This document shows positions 59,801-64,000 of a stretch of 64,000 bases of DNA, piece after piece; positions within the stretch are counted from its first letter, which is position 1, and the number at the start of each line of letters is the position of its first letter. The DNA comes from Ciona intestinalis (Eukaryota; Chordata; Ascidiacea; Phlebobranchia; Cionidae). A model generated the notes under the pieces. That model ran no database searches and was not told the origin of the DNA. It worked only from the letters and a program-made list of their open reading frames with translations. Where the stretch lies: positions 2,367,483-2,431,482 of the forward strand of contig NC_020177.2 in assembly GCF_000224145.3 (NCBI RefSeq), in the 5' to 3' direction. The translations under genes were made by a program, and so were the position numbers.

Positions 59801-62800
59801 GCAATGATAAATGATGGGGTTTCGTTAACAGTAACATTGTGGGCGTGTTTGTATTTGTGTAAGACACCTAACGGCAATGACTCCAACCCAGTGGTCAACA
59901 ATGGGTTGTCTGAATTATTAAACTCCTGGTCATGTTTTGAACAATAAATAACGCTATCATAGAGTCATGGGGATATAGGGTTATATAATTTTAAAATATA
60001 CATTGTCTACTACCAAATGCAATATAATTTTAAAATATACATTGTTTACTACCAAATGCGACTAGAAACGGAATAAAAACGTGGACCGTCTTACCCCAAC
60101 CTATAATAATTAAGTAGGACGGGGGAAGATGGGAAATATTTTATTCTATTTTCCCGTCCCATTTCGTAGTAAGCAAAAAGACATTTAAAACAATAGAAAA
60201 CCGTATCTTCACGACTCCCATAAACGTATTGTTAATTGTTTTAAACACGATCAGAGTATTTGAATATTGGTGCTAAAAGTGTCCCATCTCACCCCACAAT
60301 ACTCTGTATATAGCTTTTAAACATAAACTCCATGCGCATTTAAAATCTAGTTAACGTTATAAAGTTATGCCATCTTACCCCTGTAACAAGGTCCAATGTT
60401 CCCTCTGATCTTTTATCGTTCATACCAACCCAGGCCTTCTTGTTTGTCCCGCCGGGGTACAGAGTGGTCACAAAACTGCAATGCAGTAAGTAATTAAACA
60501 ATTATACCCCGCATCCACAGTTTTACGTGTATGTTCTGAGCAAAACGCTTAACGGCAATTGCTCCAACCCAGTGGTTTCTAACGAATTGTCGAAATTGCC
60601 AGCCATATAGAAAAAAAACACCCCAAAGTTACGTATAGTGTGTGAGGGTGGGGAGAAAGATTGGACAGTTTTTTAATCAGTTTTCTCGTCCCATTGTAGT
60701 AAACAAAGAACATTTGAAAAAAACATACAACCGTATTCTCACGGCTCCCGTAGACCGTTGTTAATTGTTTAAAACACGATCAGGATATTTGGATATTATG
60801 TGCTAAAAGTGTCCCTTCCCCCACCCTACTATACGTGGTGACTTGTAGGCTTGCACAAAGTGTATAAAACAAAACACCCGTGTTATATACCAAATGTAGC
60901 CCGCCACGCGAGGGTTACGTAAGTTAATATATATATATTCTGTGTATTCATAGTTTTGATTTAAAATAACCGTTTTCAGTCTTTTCGTACTTTCGAATCA
61001 ATAGCATACTTGAATTTAAGTTGACTGTCAGAAATGAAATCACTGTAGTAAGATTTATCTCATGATCGAGAATAATAGGGTGGGGGGACATGGGACACCT
61101 TTTTATTCCATCTTATCGTCCCATTTGGTGGTAAACAAAAAAACATTCAAAGAATTTTAAAACCGTATCCTCACGACTTCCATAGACCCTTCCATAGATT
61201 GTTTAGAACACGGTCAGGATATTTGGATATTATGTGATAAAGGTGTCCCATCTTTCCCCACCCTAGTGTCCCATCTTTCCACGCCCTACTATATACCAAA
61301 CTAAACATCAAACCATCGACCAACCTTGCAAGACCAGCATCGGTGATTGGGTTCGTTGCAAGTTCCCCTCCCCACTCCCGACACTTCGTTTGTCCCAGCT
61401 CATACGTCATTGCTGACGTCAGCAGGGCATATTCAATACCAGCTCTCTGAACAGTGCGGTATTTTGGTGGATTTCCTGTATTTTGCGTGTATGTGAAAAC
61501 AAACTATTTTTAACCGTTTTTTTTGTAATTTTAAGTTACTCGTAACCTCACGTAAAAGTTCACCGTTGAACTGACAGTTAATTTCACGGATATTTCTATC
61601 TGTGTGATTAAATACGCAGTTAATCACTTTTAAACCAACGTTTCTGCCTCTAAATCACTACCTTGTGGGTATAAGCACATTAACAACATATATGTAACTA
61701 AATCGCAGATTACACAGTTAATAAAAGATAACATACTAACTTGAAATAGCATAACATTCTACTCAAATCTCACATTTTGCCGTTTACAAGAAAAAACCTT
61801 ACAAATAATAATCTAACATGAAGCTAAACACATCGATACTTAAAAACAACTTTCTAAAATTCTCACTTTAACACATAATATTCAAATACCTTTATGGTGT
61901 TTTAAAAAATTAACAACGGTTTATAGGAGTCGTGGGGATACGGTTTTATAATTCTTTGAATGTTCTTTGTTTACTACCTAATTCATCAGGAAAATAGAGT
62001 AAAAGGTGTCCCATGTTCCCCCACCCTACTATATGTTATTTTTTACCGATTGAGACTTCGCATATTCCAAAAAATGAATTTCGGCAATCTACGTCATCAA
62101 GATGTCTTGGTGAATGTTTACAAGGTTTGTTGACTATAACGACACAATCTTGATTGTTTCTATTGTCTGGTTGCGCAATATGCCAGGCGTCCAGCCATGC
62201 GAAATGCGACGGCATCTGCAATACGGTATTCAATAAAAAAAATTAAAAAAATTAAAAATCTGAAAAAAAAAACAAAAAAGAAAGAAAAAGAAATAAGAAA
62301 AAAAAACTGTGAACACATTGCATTTTAGTTGCGACTTTGTAATCACTACTTCGTTAAACGTGCTTTAAGCGAGCATACTTTTGCTCAAACATACTTATTA
62401 GTGCAACACCTAACTATACAGATAATACTTTTGGGTAAGATGGGATAATGAAGAAACGATATCTCATACACAAATTTCAACGCCATTTGAAAGACGCGGT
62501 GCGATACGGGTATACAAAATACCGTAAATGTTTATTTACTACCGAATGGGCAGAAAAGAATACAAAAACATGTCCCATATTGCCCCACCCTACTAGATAA
62601 CTATTGGTCGTACTTCATAAATAAAAACTTACCCCATCATTCCATACAAAGTGTCCTTCCCTTGTAATATCATCAAGTCCAACCCATACCGGCATTTCCT
62701 TGAAATAAGATGCTAGCTTCCTGAAAAACAAAACAAAGATAAAAGTTCTCTCTGTTGTGAATATTATGTTTGTCAGCGCAAACTTTGCTTACGTTTTAAC

Positions 62801-63596
62801 TTAAAAACTGACCCATTTAATTTAACTTGCATTACAAAATTTGGACTCAAAATTTTCAAAAATTTAAAATTTGTGTAGTTTTTTATTCCAAAAGAAAAGA
62901 AATCGGAGGTACGTATTTAGTAGGGTGGGGGAAGTCGGGACACCTTTAGCACAAATAATATTCAAATATCCTGATCTTGTTTTAAACAATTACTTACGGT
63001 TTAATGGAGTCGTGATGATATGGTTTTATAATTCTTTGAATTTTCTTTATTTACTACCAAATGTGACGAGGAAACAAAATAAAAATGTATCCCACCTTTT
63101 TATATGTTTTGTTTATAACAAAAAAGTGGAGAAAAAAAATCACCTATTAGAAACCGATGTTCTATATATTTTCAAATTCCAACCTATCTATAATAACTAA
63201 GTGCTATATAGTAGGGTGGGGGAAGATGGGACACCTTTAGCACATAATATCCAAATATCCTAATCGTGTTTTAAATAATTACCAACGGTCTATGAGAGTC
63301 ATAAGGACATAGTTTCATATTTCTTTAAATGTTCTTTGTTTACTACTAAATGGGACGAGAAAATAGAGGTAAAAAGTGTCCCATCTTCCCCTACCCTACT
63401 GTATTACAACTCTTCATAGAACACAATATTTTCTAATGTTAACATTACTTGAAGTATATTTGATCTCTGATCCCGTTCATGGCGAGTTTACCGTTCCAGC
63501 CTTCGCATTCTGCCTGTGCTCTCTTGTACGTTAATCTGGTCCCAGTAAGCGAATATTGGAAGCCATTACCGGGTTGATACCATCCCCGTTTCGTTG
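47828..63596 (-). CDS. Secreted C-type lectin / heme peroxidase / WxxW fusion protein (5' end beyond window)
   Basis: Twenty-two exons join in phase, about 1043 codons. CTLD1: 63449-63596, 62633-62720, 62047-62215, with WVGLDDITREG and a QPD motif. CTLD2: 61325-61475, 60379-60475, 59642-59798, with WVGMNDKRSEG but no EPN, QPD or WND motif. Linker 59198-59252. Peroxidase: 58289-58395, 57528-57683, 56773-56919, 56275-56376, 55674-55832, 54773-54912, 54125-54238, 53726-53889, 52900-53033, 51896-52064, 51137-51309, 50193-50408. Tail: 49298-49528. WxxW domain: 48736-48860 and 47857-47983 (YWTSWSD to GLLCRGKHQPGLQC, KDYRVRYLC). Using myeloperoxidase numbering, Q91 and H95 (GQLLAHD), R239 and E242 (DIRANEQ), H336 (LRLGHT) and N421 (AINIQRGRDHG) are kept, as is the calcium segment TAYIDAS; D94 is Ala. 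The role is probably extracellular, perhaps peroxide-based defence or matrix cross-linking guided by lectins; that is inference. The first exon starts mid-codon, so signal peptide exons lie to the right. The last exon either reads into TAA at 47828 or splices to an exon not found. Confidence 0.9.
48254..48451 (+). mobile_element. MITE family A
   Basis: Full-length copy downstream of the WxxW first half, left end tagtagggtgggggaatatg. Confidence 0.9.
48499..48693 (-). mobile_element. MITE family A
   Basis: Full-length copy, left end tagttgggtgggggaaaatg, about 40 bases from the exon at 48736. Confidence 0.9.
48875..49285. repeat. Degenerate TGACGTCA repeat of about 20-25 bases
   Basis: Some fifteen units alternate T-rich runs with tactatgacgtca or tacaatgacgtcacaattt. 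Exact TGACGTCA occurs at 48883, 48903, 48991, 49099, 49120, 49159, 49178 and 49269. It fills a peroxidase intron. Confidence 0.85.
49594..49793 (+). mobile_element. MITE family A in peroxidase intron
   Basis: Full-length copy, left end tagtagggcgggggaag. Confidence 0.9.
49800..50129 (-). mobile_element. MITE family B with internal triplication
   Basis: Both ends present (tagtcgggtggggtaatatg and catcttaccccacagtacta). The element is about 130 bases too long because a 66-base internal segment occurs three times (starts near 49865, 49931 and 49997). Confidence 0.85.
50434..50612 (-). mobile_element. MITE family B, left end worn
   Basis: Body and right end (tatcccatattaccacacag) recognisable. 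Confidence 0.65.
50643..50860 (+). mobile_element. tRNA-derived SINE, fragmented
   Basis: acccagtggtcgagaatgg near the start and cccacaaagttacatacttc with a degenerate tail. The tRNA-like head is missing. Confidence 0.55.
50935..51123 (+). mobile_element. MITE family A in peroxidase intron
   Basis: Full-length copy ending 14 bases from the exon edge at 51137. Confidence 0.85.
51528..51775. mobile_element. Interspersed repeat, possible hAT-like, copy 1
   Basis: Starts with caggggttcttaaacttttt, typical of hAT inverted ends. It shares catcagttatatttaatgca and aactgatgtggattttgatt with 55008-55250. The right inverted end is not clear. Confidence 0.5.
52099..52293 (+). mobile_element. MITE family A in peroxidase intron
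   Basis: Full-length copy, left end tagtagggtggggaaagatg. Confidence 0.9.
52687..52864 (-). mobile_element. MITE family B in peroxidase intron
   Basis: Left end cagtaaagtggggtaatatg; body shortened; right end ccccattttactctatag. Confidence 0.65.
53257..53451 (-). mobile_element. MITE family B, strongly diverged
   Basis: Left end atagtggagtaaagttgg, scattered body matches (ccatttgatgataaacaac) and a C-run in place of the right end. Confidence 0.5.
53452..53634 (-). mobile_element. MITE family A, left end cut
   Basis: Starts at cagaagatgggacgctg and runs to an intact right end (ttaccccactctacta). Confidence 0.8.
54277..54470 (+). mobile_element. MITE family A in peroxidase intron
   Basis: Full-length copy, left end taatactgtggggtaagatg, 39 bases from exon 54125-54238. 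Confidence 0.85.
54473..54600 (+). mobile_element. MITE family B, truncated
   Basis: Left end attactgtggggaaagatgg and part of the body (caattaacaacggcc). Confidence 0.6.
55008..55250. mobile_element. Interspersed repeat, possible hAT-like, copy 2
   Basis: Starts ccagtggttcttagactttt and matches 51528-51775 over its length in the same orientation. Confidence 0.5.
55877..56102 (-). mobile_element. MITE family A, rearranged
   Basis: Left half is normal (aagtaggatggggggcgatg). The middle then switches to the opposite arm (actaccaaatgggacg) before the right end, as if two copies recombined. Confidence 0.7.
56155..56245 (-). mobile_element. tRNA-derived SINE, partial
   Basis: acacctcgtgccagcttacg and ttactttgtgggtggg. 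Confidence 0.6.
56589..56747 (-). mobile_element. MITE family A, short
   Basis: Both ends are present (tagtagactgggaagaatg, cttaccccactata), with a deletion in the middle. It lies 26 bases from exon 56773-56919. Confidence 0.75.
56945..57055. repeat. Dispersed repeat family C
   Basis: tctcttcgaattcagtaacg then gacagtcgttatataa. Confidence 0.45.
57248..57388 (+). mobile_element. tRNA-derived SINE, 3' part
   Basis: cacccacaaagttacata, gtaagctggtacgaggtgta and a ttacatttattc tail. Confidence 0.65.
57724..57904 (+). mobile_element. MITE family B in peroxidase intron
   Basis: Left end tacagttgggtaagatggg, right end catcttaccccactctg. Confidence 0.7.
58026..58217 (-). mobile_element. MITE family A in peroxidase intron
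   Basis: Full-length copy, left end tagaatggagcaagatgg. Confidence 0.85.
58451..58622 (+). mobile_element. MITE family A in peroxidase intron
   Basis: Both ends present, with a small deletion after tttagcaca. Confidence 0.85.
58750..58820. repeat. Dispersed repeat family C
   Basis: cgtgttttaacgactgtcgt then tgttgttgattcaattcg. Confidence 0.45.
58894..58985 (-). mobile_element. MITE, left half only
   Basis: tagtagggtggggtaaaatg at the left; stops after ttataaaaccgg. Confidence 0.75.
59036..59165 (-). mobile_element. tRNA-derived SINE, partial
   Basis: cttactttatcctcgcgtgg, aatttggacaacccattagt; head lost. Confidence 0.65.
59458..59566. mobile_element. Two MITE end fragments
   Basis: A right end (tactaccacatatggg to cttaccccaccccactatg) followed by a separate left end (tagtagggtgggagaaatgg). 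Confidence 0.65.
59862..59920 (+). mobile_element. tRNA-derived SINE, middle fragment
   Basis: aacggcaatgactccaaccc then tcaacaatgggttgtc. Confidence 0.55.
59935..60106 (+). mobile_element. MITE, left end lost, internal duplication
   Basis: The segment aatataattttaaaatatac through accaaatgc is repeated twice before the right end (cttaccccaacc). Confidence 0.65.
60112..60305 (-). mobile_element. MITE family A in peroxidase intron
   Basis: Full-length copy, left end taagtaggacgggggaagat. Confidence 0.85.
60535..60920 (+). mobile_element. tRNA-derived SINE interrupted by a MITE
   Basis: Left part 60535-60635 (aacggcaattgctccaaccc, caaagttacgta) and right part 60832-60920 (acgtggtgacttgtaggc, ccgccacgcgagg) flank a MITE. 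Confidence 0.75.
60636..60831 (-). mobile_element. MITE family A nested in a SINE
   Basis: Full-length copy flanked by TA on both sides within the phrase gttacgTA / TAcgtggtgac, so the target site was TA. Confidence 0.85.
61073..61295 (-). mobile_element. MITE family A with a repeated right end
   Basis: Left end aatagggtggggggacatgg; after the normal right end a second right end (gtgtcccatctttccacgcc) follows directly. Confidence 0.85.
61861..62034 (+). mobile_element. MITE family A, left end lost
   Basis: Begins at actttaacacataatattc; right end intact. It ends 13 bases from the donor edge of exon 62047-62215. Confidence 0.8.
62419..62597 (+). mobile_element. MITE family B in peroxidase intron
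   Basis: Left end taatacttttgggtaagatg, right end tattgccccaccctacta. Confidence 0.7.
62918..63100 (+). mobile_element. MITE family A, right end lost
   Basis: Left end tagtagggtgggggaagtcg; stops after atgtatcccacctt. Confidence 0.8.
63209..63404 (+). mobile_element. MITE family A in peroxidase intron
   Basis: Full-length copy with both ends nearly perfect, among the youngest-looking in the window. Confidence 0.92.
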
Positions 63597-64000
63597 CTAA
63601 TCGAGAAAAAAATATTTATTTTTTGGAAATTTAAAAACTTTGTTTTAAAAAGACAATATTACGACAACTTTTGCGGTATACTATTTGTTAAACAAAACTT
63701 TTAGTTGTTGAGTTGCTAAACGAGGAAATATTTTTTTTATTGGAAAAAAAAATCTTGATTTAAAAAGACAGTTTTGCTACGACTTTTGCGGTATACTGGG
63801 CTAATGCTGGCCTGAATCCCAATTCCAAAGCCGTGCCACGCTGTGGGCCATCATACACATATAATACAACACGATAACATACGTTTATTATAAGTTTTAA
63901 ACGTTTGATGAACCCCCTCTTAGAGCATAAGAAGGATTGGTTAAGACAATATATTTTAAATTTCTGAGCTTCTACCCCCGCAGCGCTGCGCAAGGCTAGA
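63597..64000. other. Intron or upstream part of the peroxidase gene
   Basis: No exon could be supported. A segment with gctaa, then cgagaaaaaaat and ttttgcggtatact is present twice (about 63592-63690 and 63713-63800), a short tandem duplication. Confidence 0.5.

Overview
This is a eukaryotic, AT-rich genomic window with many short introns and vertebrate-like gene families. The content (an SLC23 transporter, a vertebrate-style classical cadherin, ERAL1, a glutamine-rich zinc finger gene and an animal heme peroxidase), the small introns, and about 70 copies of one short inverted-repeat MITE point to an ascidian, most likely Ciona. The species call is from pattern memory and was not checked. No retroviral, LTR or Polinton-like coding sequence was seen.

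Layout. 1-6710: mostly repeats, with a weakly supported small spliced gene (2165-3360). 6711-15135 (+): twelve exons of an SLC23 family transporter whose first exon is not resolved. 15547-25616 (-): a complete classical cadherin in fifteen exons (918 residues), tail to tail with SLC23. Two sequence gaps inside it are each flanked by redundant sequence that looks like two haplotypes laid end to end. 25617-37188: long upstream or intergenic DNA rich in MITEs, with no convincing gene. 37189-38430 (+): intronless ERAL1, a mitochondrial ribosome-assembly GTPase. 39247-43715 (-): seven-exon zinc finger protein (about 720 residues) with polyglutamine tracts and a CpG-rich promoter area above it. 47828-63596 (-): at least 22 exons of a secreted multidomain protein, C-type lectin - C-type lectin - heme peroxidase - WxxW domain, running off the right edge at its 5' end.

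The genes do not form one pathway. The peroxidase gene is the most unusual: a lectin-peroxidase-WxxW fusion keeps the distal and proximal heme residues, but Ala replaces the Asp that normally makes one heme ester bond. Three non-gene signals stand out. First, the palindrome TGACGTCA occurs 41 times where about one is expected. Second, the MITE fills about a sixth to a fifth of the window and has inserted at TA inside SINEs. Third, a presence/absence MITE allele is preserved by the haplotype duplication next to a gap.
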